From Lachnospiraceae bacterium (lineage in GTDB: Bacteria; Bacillota; Clostridia; Lachnospirales; Lachnospiraceae), in the NCBI GenBank assembly GCA_017430085.1, contig JAFRNR010000022.1, positions 1-64,000 of the forward strand: DNA of 64,000 bases. The letters are read 5' to 3'. Both the position numbers and the translations under genes were made by a program. This document shows positions 16,411 to 24,200 of this stretch, piece by piece. Under the pieces are notes generated by a model. It was not told the DNA's origin. It worked only from the letters and a program-made list of their open reading frames with translations, and searched no databases. The stretch's first letter is position 1, and every line of letters starts with the position of its first letter.

Positions 16411-16803
16411 ATGCAGGATCACGACCACAACTACGAACACGAATATGAACACGATCATGGACACGAACGCGCTCACGGCCATGATCAGGAACATACGCAC
16501 GGGCATGATAAAGGGCATACCCACGACCATCCGCACACCCATCACCACGAAAACACCCCCGCCGTCCTCAACCGCCTTTCCAAGGCCATCGGCCATCTGG
16601 AGTCCGTCCGCCGCATGGTGGAAGACGGCCGCGACTGCTCGGAGGTCCTGATCCAGCTGGCCGCCGTGCGCTCCGCGCTGGGGGCGGTCAGCCGGATTAT
16701 TCTGAAGGATCATATCGAGCACTGTATGGTGGACGCGGTGGAATCGCATGACCAGGAGGCGATAGAGGAACTGAATAAGGCGATCGACCATCTGTTCAAA
16801 TAA
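16411..16803 (+). CDS. CsoR/RcnR/InrS-family metal-sensing repressor with His-rich N terminus
   Basis: A 130-residue all-helical DNA-binding metal sensor. The core has Cys76 (GRDC), His101 and Cys105 (DHIEHC), the metal fingerprint of the family, and His44 lies where the nickel sensor InrS has its fourth ligand. The first 46 residues contain 18 His mixed with Asp and Glu, an extension that could store or buffer nickel or cobalt. Family members bind operator DNA as tetramers when apo and release it on metal binding. It is divergent from the nickel/cobalt importer across a shared operator-like site, has an AGGGAGG ribosome site, and ends in a strong terminator. Confidence 0.88.
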   Translation: MQDHDHNYEHEYEHDHGHERAHGHDQEHTHGHDKGHTHDHPHTHHHENTPAVLNRLSKAIGHLESVRRMVEDGRDCSEVLIQLAAVRSALGAVSRIILKDHIEHCMVDAVESHDQEAIEELNKAIDHLFK

Positions 16804-16821
16804 TGCGGGATATACAGGAAT

Positions 16822-16857
16822 AAAAGCTCCGGTCCGTGAGGGCCGGAGCTTTTTTTC
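16822..16857. terminator. Bidirectional terminator
   Basis: AAAAGCTCCGG stem around GTGA and neighbouring bases, ending CCGGAGC and seven T. It lies between the sensor and the convergent lipoprotein gene. Confidence 0.85.
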
Positions 16858-16884
16858 TATGGAAGGGAGTGTCCGGCAGCCGGT

Positions 16885-18627
16885 TTACCCGGCAAACATC
16901 ATCCCGTCAAACAGGTCGTCGATATCGATCCCATTCACCCGGGGCTGCCAGGAATCCTGGCCGTATTCCAGTTCGATCAGAACGACGGTACCGTCTTCCG
17001 TCACGGCCAGCACACGGGAATCGCCGTCTGCAGCGATGAGCTGCAGCGTGTCGCCGGTGTGCAGCGAAACGGCGGCGCCGGCGGTGCCGGTATCCCGGTC
17101 ATAAGAGGGCAGTTCCAGATCCTGCAGCAGGGTCAGAACCCGCTCGACGATCATTCCGTACCAGTCGCTGAGCGGCTGCGGCAGGCCGTCCGCGCCGCGC
17201 GCGTAATAGCGGTGCGCAGTATAGGAACTCAGCAGGTGCATAGGGGTCTCCATCGGGAAATGACGGGGGTCCGTCGGGATCTCCCGGAAGACGAGATACA
17301 TGGAACTGTCTTCTTCTATGACATAATAGGCGCGGCCGAGCGATTCCCGGTAGTCACCGATGCGCTCGGGAGCATCCCCGTCAATGCGGAACGCGCAGGT
17401 CCGCGCAAAGCCGTTCAGGCCGGGGATCGTGACGTACAGCAGATCCGGCAGGCCGTCTTCGTGCAGCAGATAGGCGTCCTCGGGAGCACCCTCCTCGCCG
17501 TAAGGGATCTTTTCTATGAGGGAACGGCCGTTGACCGTGAGCGTGATACCGACCGCGTAGGAACCGTAGGCGGTCTCTTCTTCCTGCAGACTGAGCAGCA
17601 GTTCCTGCCCGCCGGGCAGGGTCATTTCCTCATTCAGCGGGACGGGGATAATGTAACGCTCCGGCACGTTCAGCGCGCGTTCGGTAAAGAGGTCCTCGTG
17701 GTCCGCGAAGGAGACTGTCAGCGGGACATAGGAGGCGCCGGCGGGCAGGTAATCGCCGTCTTCCAGCCAGAAGGTGATCTCCCCGTATCCGACCGCCCAG
17801 AGGAAATTGCCGGAGTCCAGGTCATCCGCGGCGTAGGGCAGGCGGCTGCCGGCCGCGGCGAGCAGGATTTCCTTGAGCTTTTCTTCGTCCCGGACCACGG
17901 CGGAAAGCGGCAGTTCTTCGCCGGTTTCGGGGTCCAGATTGAGGGTCGATGAGATGCTGAAGACCGGTTCCGCGTCCTTGTAATAGTACTCGTCCCGGAA
18001 GGCAAGGCTCAGGATGCGGTCGTCTGCGCGCCGGGGCACGGCGCTGCGGATGAAGCGGGTCAGGCCCGCCGTTTCGGAAGAGGGGTCGTCCGCGGCGCTC
18101 AGAAATTCTGCGTGGAGTTCATCGAACTCTCTTTGCTGGGCCGTCCTCCAGCCTTCCGAAAAGTCCGACAGCTCCCGGGAAGCCCGGATCTGGTTCAGGA
18201 GCATGTATAGGATCCCGCCGGAGCCTGTCTGATCGAAATGACTGGTCCGGTACTGGAGCAGTTCAAGCGGTTCCGGGGGCTCCTGGGCGGTCTGGCCGGG
18301 GTCTTCCGTGGAAGGGGCCGGCGGGTCGGTTTCGGGAGCGGCGGTGCTTTCCGGCTCGGGCGTGGCAGTGCTTTCCGGCCCGGGTGTGGTCCCGGGGCCG
18401 GCCGTGGACTCCGGCCCGGGTGTGGACTCGGGTTCGGCCGTGGTTTCCGGCCCGGCCGTGGTGACCGGTTCGGGCGTGGCGACCGGCTCCGTCAGGTTCC
18501 CGTCATGCCCGGAAGTCATTTCCGGCGTGACCGTCACGATATTCAACTGTTTCCCGCCTCCGCATCCGCACAGAACAACGGACAGCAGAAACGCGGCTGC
18601 CAGAATAGCCGTCATCATTTTTCTCAT
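16885..18627 (-). CDS. Lipoprotein with Thr/Pro/Glu-rich linker and RsiV/DUF3298-like domain
   Basis: A 580-residue exported lipoprotein. The signal peptide ends in LCGC, with Cys22 as the probable lipidated residue. Residues 40-105 are a repetitive Pro/Thr/Glu linker. The body contains FSISSTLNLDPETGEELPL, followed by VGYGEITFWLEDGDYLPAG, a pattern of the RsiV/DUF3298-type extracytoplasmic domain. The C-terminal 80 residues hold an SH3- or beta-propeller-like stretch (SLHTGDTLQLIAADG). The role is unknown; cell-wall stress sensing or binding is possible. The ATG at 18627 has GGGGAGGTG before it. The upstream open frame runs into repeat sequence and is not coding. Confidence 0.75.
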   Translation of the reverse strand: MRKMMTAILAAAFLLSVVLCGCGGGKQLNIVTVTPEMTSGHDGNLTEPVATPEPVTTAGPETTAEPESTPGPESTAGPGTTPGPESTATPEPESTAAPETDPPAPSTEDPGQTAQEPPEPLELLQYRTSHFDQTGSGGILYMLLNQIRASRELSDFSEGWRTAQQREFDELHAEFLSAADDPSSETAGLTRFIRSAVPRRADDRILSLAFRDEYYYKDAEPVFSISSTLNLDPETGEELPLSAVVRDEEKLKEILLAAAGSRLPYAADDLDSGNFLWAVGYGEITFWLEDGDYLPAGASYVPLTVSFADHEDLFTERALNVPERYIIPVPLNEEMTLPGGQELLLSLQEEETAYGSYAVGITLTVNGRSLIEKIPYGEEGAPEDAYLLHEDGLPDLLYVTIPGLNGFARTCAFRIDGDAPERIGDYRESLGRAYYVIEEDSSMYLVFREIPTDPRHFPMETPMHLLSSYTAHRYYARGADGLPQPLSDWYGMIVERVLTLLQDLELPSYDRDTGTAGAAVSLHTGDTLQLIAADGDSRVLAVTEDGTVVLIELEYGQDSWQPRVNGIDIDDLFDGMMFAG

Positions 18628-18700
18628 CGCAAACACCTCCCCGAGGCCATGAACTGCCCTGATTCTACCATACGGGCCTCTGCTTGTAAACTGCGCGGGC

Positions 18701-18761
18701 TGACAGGGGGACGGTTCCTTTGTCAGAATCTTCCCCTGACAGGGGGACGGTTCCTCTGTCA
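18701..18761. repeat. Tandem pair of GACAGGGGGACGGTTCC repeats
   Basis: Two direct 25-base copies (18701-18725 and 18737-18761) that differ at one base, each bounded by TGACA and TGTCA, with an 11-base spacer. They lie between the divergent lipoprotein and small membrane protein genes. Confidence 0.8.
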
Positions 18762-18872
18762 GGCCCCCCTTCCCGGCAGGAGGCTGGTTGTTTGAGCCCC
18801 CTTGAATTGATGCACCTGCTGTTGTATACTTGTTTTGAAACAAACCGATATTTATGGAGAATACAGGGAAAG

Positions 18873-19316
18873 GTGGAGGCATTGGAAAACCGCAGGAAAA
18901 GATTTCCGTGGAAGACGGTCCTGACCGTCGTGCTTTGCGCGGCCGCGGCTGCGGTGCTGCTCCATGTCTTGATTTGGAACCGGCCGGTAACGGTGGACCG
19001 CGGGGCCTCCGCGCTGTATTCGGATGAGGAGATCGACCGGGCGGTCGAGGTCGTCAAGGCGAAGTTTGCAGAGATGAAGGGCTGCCGGCTGATATCCCTC
19101 AGTTACGCGGGAGATGAGAAGAGTCAGGAGGAACTGGCTTATTATAACCGTGAGCTGCAGGCGGGCTATACGGACTGCATCGTGCTGAATTCCGAGTTCC
19201 GCTCGCCGGTGTTCGGCGGCGGTGCCTGGGACGCCAATTCCCTGTATCAGTGGGGCTGGATCCTGGTCAGGACCGGCGACGGCCCCTGGACCGTTCTGAC
19301 GAGCGGGTACGGCTGA
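18873..19316 (+). CDS. Small membrane-anchored protein, DUF4829-like
   Basis: About 147 residues with one transmembrane helix near the N terminus (TVLTVVLCAAAAAVLLHVL). An extracytoplasmic domain follows, containing YSDEEIDRAVEVVKAKFAEM, CRLISLSYAGDE and WGWILVRTGDGPW. This pattern recurs in small exported Clostridia proteins (DUF4829-like), with no known function. The start is uncertain: GTG 18873 has AGGG four bases upstream, TTG 18882 and ATG 18810 are alternatives, and anything further upstream would include the dispersed repeat. It is followed by another small exported protein. Confidence 0.6.
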   Translation: MEALENRRKRFPWKTVLTVVLCAAAAAVLLHVLIWNRPVTVDRGASALYSDEEIDRAVEVVKAKFAEMKGCRLISLSYAGDEKSQEELAYYNRELQAGYTDCIVLNSEFRSPVFGGGAWDANSLYQWGWILVRTGDGPWTVLTSGYG

Positions 19317-19340
19317 CGAGCGGAAGGAGGGCGGACGCCT

Positions 19341-19664
19341 GTGAAGAAGTTCAGAAAAGCGCTGTGCATCGTTCTGGTGATCCTGCTCATCCTGTCCTTT
19401 GTCCCCTGGCCTTCATTTTTGAAGGACGGGGGCACGGTCAAGTGGCGGGCGTTCTGGTATTCGGTGTACAGTTGGAAAACGATGTACGATCCGATGATTG
19501 ATGAGAGGTTCAACAGCGACGGGTCATTCACGAAGTATATTACGAAAGACGAAAACAGCGAGCCGGCCTTCTGGCAGCGGACGGACGTTTATCTTTTCCC
19601 GCAGAGTCTGACGGACCACGGGTTCTTTGAGACGCCGGCCCGGTATGCCTGGAGCCGGCCATAG
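19341..19664 (+). CDS. Small exported hypothetical protein
   Basis: A 107-residue protein with a GTG start behind GGAAGGAGG. An uncleaved signal anchor or signal peptide spans residues 6-22 (ALCIVLVILLILSFV). The rest is rich in aromatic residues (WRAFWYSVYSWKTMY). A similar N-terminal pattern, a helix then WPSFLKDGGTV, occurs in small Clostridia exported proteins of unknown function. It lies 24 bases after the previous membrane protein and probably shares its transcript. A strong hairpin terminator follows. Confidence 0.6.
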   Translation: MKKFRKALCIVLVILLILSFVPWPSFLKDGGTVKWRAFWYSVYSWKTMYDPMIDERFNSDGSFTKYITKDENSEPAFWQRTDVYLFPQSLTDHGFFETPARYAWSRP

Positions 19665-19690
19665 GACAAGAAACAGGTAGAAGAGTCAGT

Positions 19691-19731
19691 AAAAAGCCCT
19701 TTACCGCGAAATAAGCGGCGGAGGGCTTTTT
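19691..19731. terminator. Bidirectional terminator
   Basis: AAAAAGCCCT and AGGGCTTTTT arms with an inner CCGC/GCGG stem. It lies between the small exported protein and the convergent XRE regulator. Confidence 0.85.
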
Positions 19732-19745
19732 GTGTGAGGGAGAAA

Positions 19746-19765
19746 GGGACGGAGCGAACCGTCCC
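19746..19765. repeat. GGGACGG hairpin repeat
   Basis: GGGACGG-AGCGAA-CCGTCCC, a member of the dispersed GGGACGGTTC family, ten bases after the end of the XRE regulator gene. Confidence 0.65.
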
Positions 19766-19774
19766 TGTGTCCCG

Positions 19775-20938
19775 TTATTCCTGCGTCCGGCGCACCCAGT
19801 CCGCCCAGCGGGGATCGGCCTGCAGTTCCGCCTTCACTCTGTTGTATTCCGGGGCGTCCCACCAGGGCCAGAGGCCCGGGAGTTCCTTGCGGAATGCGCT
19901 GTTCTCCGGGACTTTTTCGGCGCAGATCCGCACGTGGCGGAGGAGCGGGGAGGTGAAGTATTCGCCGGAGGAGGCGCGCAGGCTGTCCAGAGCGGCCGCG
20001 TAGGCCAGGGCGTTGTCCAGGGCCGCGAAAGCGGCGTCGCGGTCGCCGGCCAGCCACAGATAGTAGGAGCGGAGCATCTGCAGGCAGGCCAGGAGGCCGG
20101 AATTGCGGCCGAAGCGGCGGTCAGGGCAGATGCCTTCATAAAAACCCTCCGCGTTCTGCAGCAAAGCCGCAGCGTCCTGCGGGGCGATGGTACGGTCCGC
20201 CAGAACGATCTGGACGACGAGTTCCGCGCTTTTCTGCATCGTCTCCAGCAGTGCTTCCCCGCAGGCGGCTACCGCCTCCCGGCCGTCAAACGCCTGGATC
20301 CGCAGGAAGGGCCGGGACGCCGTCAGCTCCGGCGCGGACTCCGCCAGGAGCAGGGCTTTTTCGTGCTCGCCCATGTTTTTATACAGCTGCGCCAACTCGG
20401 TCACCGCCTGCTCGCGCGCGGTGCCTGCGGGGAGGGAGAGCAGCAGTTTTTCATAGAGTTTGACGGCCTCCTGCCATTCGGGATACGTTTTGTGGCGTTC
20501 GGTGTCGTATACACTGAACCCGTCGCCGCCGTTGATATGGTGCTCGCCGCGGCGCACGTAGCCGGCGTTGTACAGTGCGGAGGCCAGCGCCAGCGTGAGC
20601 GTCTCATTGCCCGGGAACTCGATCAGTGCCTCCCGCGCCAGAGCGATGCACGCGTCCAGGCAGACGTCCTCGCCGTTGTTCTGCCGGTTCATCCCGCGGA
20701 TCTTCTCCGCCAGCGCCTCCACCTTTTTCTCCCGTTCATTGTCATATCCGAACAGCTCGTCGATCGAGACGCCGAAATAATTGGCGAGCGGCGCGATCAT
20801 CTCCATGTCCGGATAACAGATCCCCTTTTCCCAGCGCGATACCGCCTGCGCGGTCACGCCGAGCGCGCCTGCCAGCGCCTCCTGCGTCCTGCCGTCGCGC
20901 AGACGCAGCGTTTTGATCTTTTCTCCTAACTGGATCAT
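19775..20938 (-). CDS. XRE-family transcriptional regulator with TPR-like C terminus
   Basis: A 387-residue regulator. Residues 5-60 are an XRE helix-turn-helix (LRDGRTQEALAGALGVTAQ, then AVSRWEKGICYPD). The remainder is alpha-helical and Ala/Leu-rich, with TPR-like pairs (ELAQLYKNMGEHEKALLLAE). This architecture is found in Clostridia regulators that often bind signal peptides or partner proteins. The ATG at 20938 is preceded by GGAGATAAAACC; upstream in-frame codons lack a ribosome site. Target genes are not evident. The gene lies convergent to the small exported proteins and about 280 bases from the divergent VOC gene. Confidence 0.85.
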   Translation of the reverse strand: MIQLGEKIKTLRLRDGRTQEALAGALGVTAQAVSRWEKGICYPDMEMIAPLANYFGVSIDELFGYDNEREKKVEALAEKIRGMNRQNNGEDVCLDACIALAREALIEFPGNETLTLALASALYNAGYVRRGEHHINGGDGFSVYDTERHKTYPEWQEAVKLYEKLLLSLPAGTAREQAVTELAQLYKNMGEHEKALLLAESAPELTASRPFLRIQAFDGREAVAACGEALLETMQKSAELVVQIVLADRTIAPQDAAALLQNAEGFYEGICPDRRFGRNSGLLACLQMLRSYYLWLAGDRDAAFAALDNALAYAAALDSLRASSGEYFTSPLLRHVRICAEKVPENSAFRKELPGLWPWWDAPEYNRVKAELQADPRWADWVRRTQE

Positions 20939-21221
20939 GGTTTTATCTCCTTCATTCCCTGATTTCACCGGTGTGGTTTCATTATAGGGGAGGGGCAGGG
21001 GAGAATCAATTATCAATTTGTTGTTTTATTTTCAATTATTCGTTGAATTGCAGCCCGCTCCGTTTTTACGCTCCGCCGCAGAAAATACGACAAAACACCA
21101 TAATGCCTCTTCACAGAGAAAGAAAAGCCGGGCACTGCAGTGCTTGCAGAGACTTTGCAAATCTGTTATCAACATAACAGAAATACAGCTGCCAAGGGCG
21201 GGCCTGGATGAGGAGGGTATC

Positions 21222-21566
21222 ATGAGCGAATTCAGGATCAAACACATAGGAATACGGACCGACAGCACAGAAGAGGCGGCGTCAACGGCGGCGCTGCTGG
21301 CTATGCTGTTCGATCTTTCGGAGACTCACGAGACTGCTTCTGCCGTTTGGGCGGGCGACCTGTTCGAGGTGATGCGCGGCGATAAATGGGGCGCCCGCGG
21401 GCACGTGGCCATGCAGACCGATGACGTGGAAGCGGCCATGGAGTCTCTTCGCGCCAAAGGGATCGGTTTTCGGGAAAACACGGTCAGGCGAAATGCGGAA
21501 GGAAAGATCATTTTCGTCTATCTGGACAGGGAGATCGCCGGCTTTCAGTTTCATCTGACAATTTAG
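21222..21566 (+). CDS. Stand-alone VOC domain of the KDPG-aldolase-associated type
   Basis: A 114-residue vicinal-oxygen-chelate (glyoxalase-fold) protein. The text KHIGIRTDSTEEAA, GDLFEVM, RGHVAMQTDDVEAAMESL and IAGFQFHL closely resembles the VOC domain that Clostridia carry fused to the C terminus of 2-keto-3-deoxy-6-phosphogluconate aldolase. No aldolase sequence lies upstream in any frame, so this copy is separate. AGGAGGGTATC precedes the ATG, so it is a true gene start and not a fragment. Metal or substrate binding cannot be judged. Confidence 0.75.
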   Translation: MSEFRIKHIGIRTDSTEEAASTAALLAMLFDLSETHETASAVWAGDLFEVMRGDKWGARGHVAMQTDDVEAAMESLRAKGIGFRENTVRRNAEGKIIFVYLDREIAGFQFHLTI

Positions 21567-21587
21567 GGCCGGTGCTCAGCAGAAAAG

Positions 21588-21642
21588 AGGGGCTGCCGCA
21601 GAATGAAGGTGAGAAATCATCTGGAGAGCGGCAGCTCCTTTT
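21588..21642 (+). terminator. Terminator-like hairpin with long loop
   Basis: AGGGGCTGCCGC and GCGGCAGCTCCTTTT arms around a loop of about 30 bases, 22 bases after the VOC gene. Confidence 0.55.
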
Positions 21643-21794
21643 CGTAAAGAAATATGCCTGGCGGCGATAATGGCCGGTGCCTGCGCGGCGATCTCAAACG
21701 TTCTGACGGATCCGCTTCCGTTCTGTTTTTTCAGCTGAGAATACACATATATCCGCAAAAAGTTTGCGTATCTTCCTACCTCCTCTGAGAATAG

Positions 21795-21824
21795 TTGACG
21801 GTTCGTCTTTCGAATTCATATAAT
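21795..21824 (+). promoter_or_regulatory. Promoter of the MBL-fold/TAXI operon, with a long leader
   Basis: TTGACG, an 18-base spacer and TATAAT. The gap 21643-22064 holds no gene; after this promoter about 235 bases of AT-rich leader run to the ATG at 22065. No known riboswitch consensus was recognised in it. Confidence 0.65.
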
Positions 21825-22064
21825 TTCCCCAACAGCGCCGTGACCTTAATAAACAATTGAAGGCGCTACGGGCCGTTTCCCTGTTAAAACAAAGAAATAA
21901 CTGTATTTCGGACGGGAAAAGAGAAGATAAGAAAGTAAGAATAGAATAGAAACAGGACAAAATGGAAAATAGACACGATATTTCCCGGATGATATAAATA
22001 GGGCGAAAGTTGAGCCGAAGAACAGAATACGCAGAGCAATCATCATTTTTTCAGGGAGGTCATT

Positions 22065-22877
22065 ATGGAAAAAAAGGAACCCGTCTATAAGATTAACGTG
22101 CTCCACGTTGCCAACGTTATCAACAGCGACCAGAGCAACCACGTCCTGAAGTATCATCAGGGCGAAAAGTGCAATTCGCCCACGTATTCTTATCTGATCA
22201 CCGGGGAGAATATCCCGCCCATGCTAGTCGACACCGGCATTATGGAACGGTTCCCCCAGATCATGCGGCGTCTCGGGATGGACGGCGTGATCCTGAAAAC
22301 ATACGAGGAAGCACTGGGCGAACTCGGGTATAAACTGGAAGACATTAAAGTCATCCTGCACACTCATCTTCACATCGACCACGCCGGCAATGACGATCTG
22401 TTCCCGAATGCCAAGATCATCATGCCCCGCAAGGAGCTGATGTTTGCCGTGGCCGGCATCATGGACGAGCAGTATCCCGCCGAGTATATCACCTATCTGG
22501 TCGAGCAGAGCCACGTGCCTGGCAGAATGCGTCTGATCGACTGCGACATCAACATCGCCCCGGGCATCCGTCTGGAGATCAATGAAGCCCACACCTGGGG
22601 CAGCATGAACATCTGCGTCAACACCAGAAAGGGACTGGCCATCATGTGCGGCGACGTCATTTACGACGAAACGCTGCAGTGCCATGAAAACGATGTGTTC
22701 CTGGACGTTGCCGAGCAGTGCAAGAATCCCATCCAGGGATTCGGCGACCGCCCGACCGGCAACAACTGGAACAACTGGGCCGCCAAAATGGGCGTCGTCG
22801 ACGTCATGAGCAAAGCGGACGTGGTCCTTCCCAGTCACGATCCCAGAGTCGTCCAACTGTACGGCTATGAGATATAA
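22065..22877 (+). CDS. Metallo-beta-lactamase-fold hydrolase (lactonase-like)
   Basis: A 270-residue binuclear zinc hydrolase of the metallo-beta-lactamase superfamily. Metal ligands are visible: HTHLHIDHAGN (the HxHxDH motif), a His in EAHTWGSMN, Asp in CGDVIYDE, and the C-terminal His in LPSHDPR. The arrangement resembles N-acyl-homoserine lactone lactonases and related lactone or ester hydrolases. It has no signal peptide. It is the first gene after a strong promoter, 21 bases before the TAXI binding-protein gene, so it may open or hydrolyse the imported compound. The substrate is unknown. CAGGGAGGTC precedes the ATG. Confidence 0.88.
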   Translation: MEKKEPVYKINVLHVANVINSDQSNHVLKYHQGEKCNSPTYSYLITGENIPPMLVDTGIMERFPQIMRRLGMDGVILKTYEEALGELGYKLEDIKVILHTHLHIDHAGNDDLFPNAKIIMPRKELMFAVAGIMDEQYPAEYITYLVEQSHVPGRMRLIDCDINIAPGIRLEINEAHTWGSMNICVNTRKGLAIMCGDVIYDETLQCHENDVFLDVAEQCKNPIQGFGDRPTGNNWNNWAAKMGVVDVMSKADVVLPSHDPRVVQLYGYEI

Positions 22878-22898
22878 TATCAACAGGAGGAGATACCA

Positions 22899-24008
22899 AT
22901 GAAAAAGATTCTTGCACTGCTTCTGGCAGCCGCTATGGTTTTATCGCTTGCCGCGTGCGGCGGAAGCAATAATGAGACGACGGCCGCCCCTACCACGAAT
23001 GCTCCGACGACGGCAGCGCCTACGACGGCCGGCCCGACGGCGGAACCCACCAAAGACAGTTCTTTCGACATGAATTCCGTAACCGGTAACTACAGCATTG
23101 CCAGTTTTGCTGTCGGCGGTTCCTGGTATACCATGGCGACTGTCTGCGGGGATGCGTTCACCTCTGCCTGCCCCAATGTGACAGTTGAAGTTCTGTCCGT
23201 GGCCGGCGGCGAAGGCAACCCGCTGCTCCTTCAGTCCGGCGAGGCGGATTTCGGCCTGACTTTCGGTCCTGTCGCCAACTGGGCTTACAACGGCATCATC
23301 ATTTATGAATCCGCCAATCCGAAAGTGGCTTCCGTGGCCGGCAAGATCTGCCTGCCGCACCACCTGGACATCATTATCAACAAGGACAGCCAGAGCAAAC
23401 TCGGCGTCTCCACGTTTGACGAACTGATCGAGAAGAAGATCCCGTTCAATCTGGTCACCGCCGTCGTCGGTTCCACCGGCGAACTCTGCGCCAACCTGAT
23501 CCTCGAGTACTACGGCCTGAAATATGAAGATCTGGAAGGCTGGGGATGCAACATCATCCACACGGATTCCTCCACGGCCTTTGAACAGCTCAAGGACGGC
23601 ATCAGCGACGTCGGCATTTTCACCAACGGCTATGCGCAGACAGACTGCAACGAAGCGTCCCTGTACGGCACGTTCCGCTGGATGCAGCTTTCCGACGGCC
23701 TGATGACCTTCCTGAAGACCAACTACGGCTTCTCCGATGTGACGGTGAAATCGACCGAGTTCACCGGCATCGACAACGACTTCCCGGCTGTCGGCCTGAC
23801 CACCAATATCAGCTGCAATGCGGATCTTCCGGAAGACGTCGTCTATGCTTTCACCAAGGCTCTGTGCGAGAACGGCCACCTGGGCGATTCCTACGTCAAC
23901 ATGGCTTCCTTTGATGCGGCCGAGGCCTGCCTCCTTTCCAACAACGGCAATATCCCGCTGCATCCGGGCGCCGAGCGTTACTACAAGGATGCCGGACTTC
24001 TGCCGTAA
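22899..24008 (+). CDS. TAXI-family TRAP transporter solute-binding lipoprotein
   Basis: A 369-residue extracytoplasmic receptor. The lipobox LSLAAC puts the lipidated Cys at residue 20, followed by a Thr/Pro/Ala linker (about 25-50). The binding domain shows TAXI features: IASFAVGGSWYTMATV near the start, EVLSVAGGEGNPLLLQSGEADFGLTF, and DVGIFTNGYAQ in the second lobe. TAXI receptors capture organic acids or amino acids and hand them to a fused TRAP permease, which is encoded next. In a Gram-positive host it is tethered to the outer face of the membrane. AGGAGGAGAT precedes the ATG. Confidence 0.92.
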   Translation: MKKILALLLAAAMVLSLAACGGSNNETTAAPTTNAPTTAAPTTAGPTAEPTKDSSFDMNSVTGNYSIASFAVGGSWYTMATVCGDAFTSACPNVTVEVLSVAGGEGNPLLLQSGEADFGLTFGPVANWAYNGIIIYESANPKVASVAGKICLPHHLDIIINKDSQSKLGVSTFDELIEKKIPFNLVTAVVGSTGELCANLILEYYGLKYEDLEGWGCNIIHTDSSTAFEQLKDGISDVGIFTNGYAQTDCNEASLYGTFRWMQLSDGLMTFLKTNYGFSDVTVKSTEFTGIDNDFPAVGLTTNISCNADLPEDVVYAFTKALCENGHLGDSYVNMASFDAAEACLLSNNGNIPLHPGAERYYKDAGLLP

Positions 24009-24049
24009 CGCAGGGGATCTGACACCTGATCCTTCTTGACATGAAACGG

Positions 24050-24078
24050 GTTGAATGGGGCTTCCTGCCCCATTCAAC
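24050..24078 (+). other. Strong intra-operon RNA hairpin
   Basis: Perfect 12-bp stem GTTGAATGGGGC/GCCCCATTCAAC with a five-base loop, between the binding-protein and permease genes. There is no T-run. It may stabilise the upstream mRNA or partly attenuate transcription so that more receptor than permease is made. Confidence 0.6.
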
Positions 24079-24143
24079 TCATACTTGAGACGCATCCCAA
24101 AGTCCTGACTTTATTTAAATGTGATTTTTTGAGAAAGGAGAGC

Positions 24144-24200
24144 ATGCCGCGTTCCGGAAACAGGGATGAGACATGCGGACGGTATGGTAGACAAGATTAA
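24144..24200 (+). CDS. Possible 18-residue leader ORF overlapping the TRAP permease start
   Basis: The best ribosome site upstream of the permease (AAAGGAG, 24134-24140) is spaced for the ATG at 24144. That ATG opens an 18-codon frame ending in TAA at 24198-24200, in a different frame from the permease. The permease starts (24166 or 24184) lie inside it and have weak ribosome sites of their own. It may couple translation; it may also be chance. Confidence 0.25.
   Translation: MPRSGNRDETCGRYGRQD

Noticed and set aside
18701-18761. Two direct repeats with a short spacer as a CRISPR remnant.
   Set aside because: The spacer is 11 bases, no cas genes are present, and the same sequence recurs singly in other gaps.
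18720-18872. An earlier start for the small membrane protein.
   Set aside because: It would begin inside the tandem repeat and encode repeat-derived residues.
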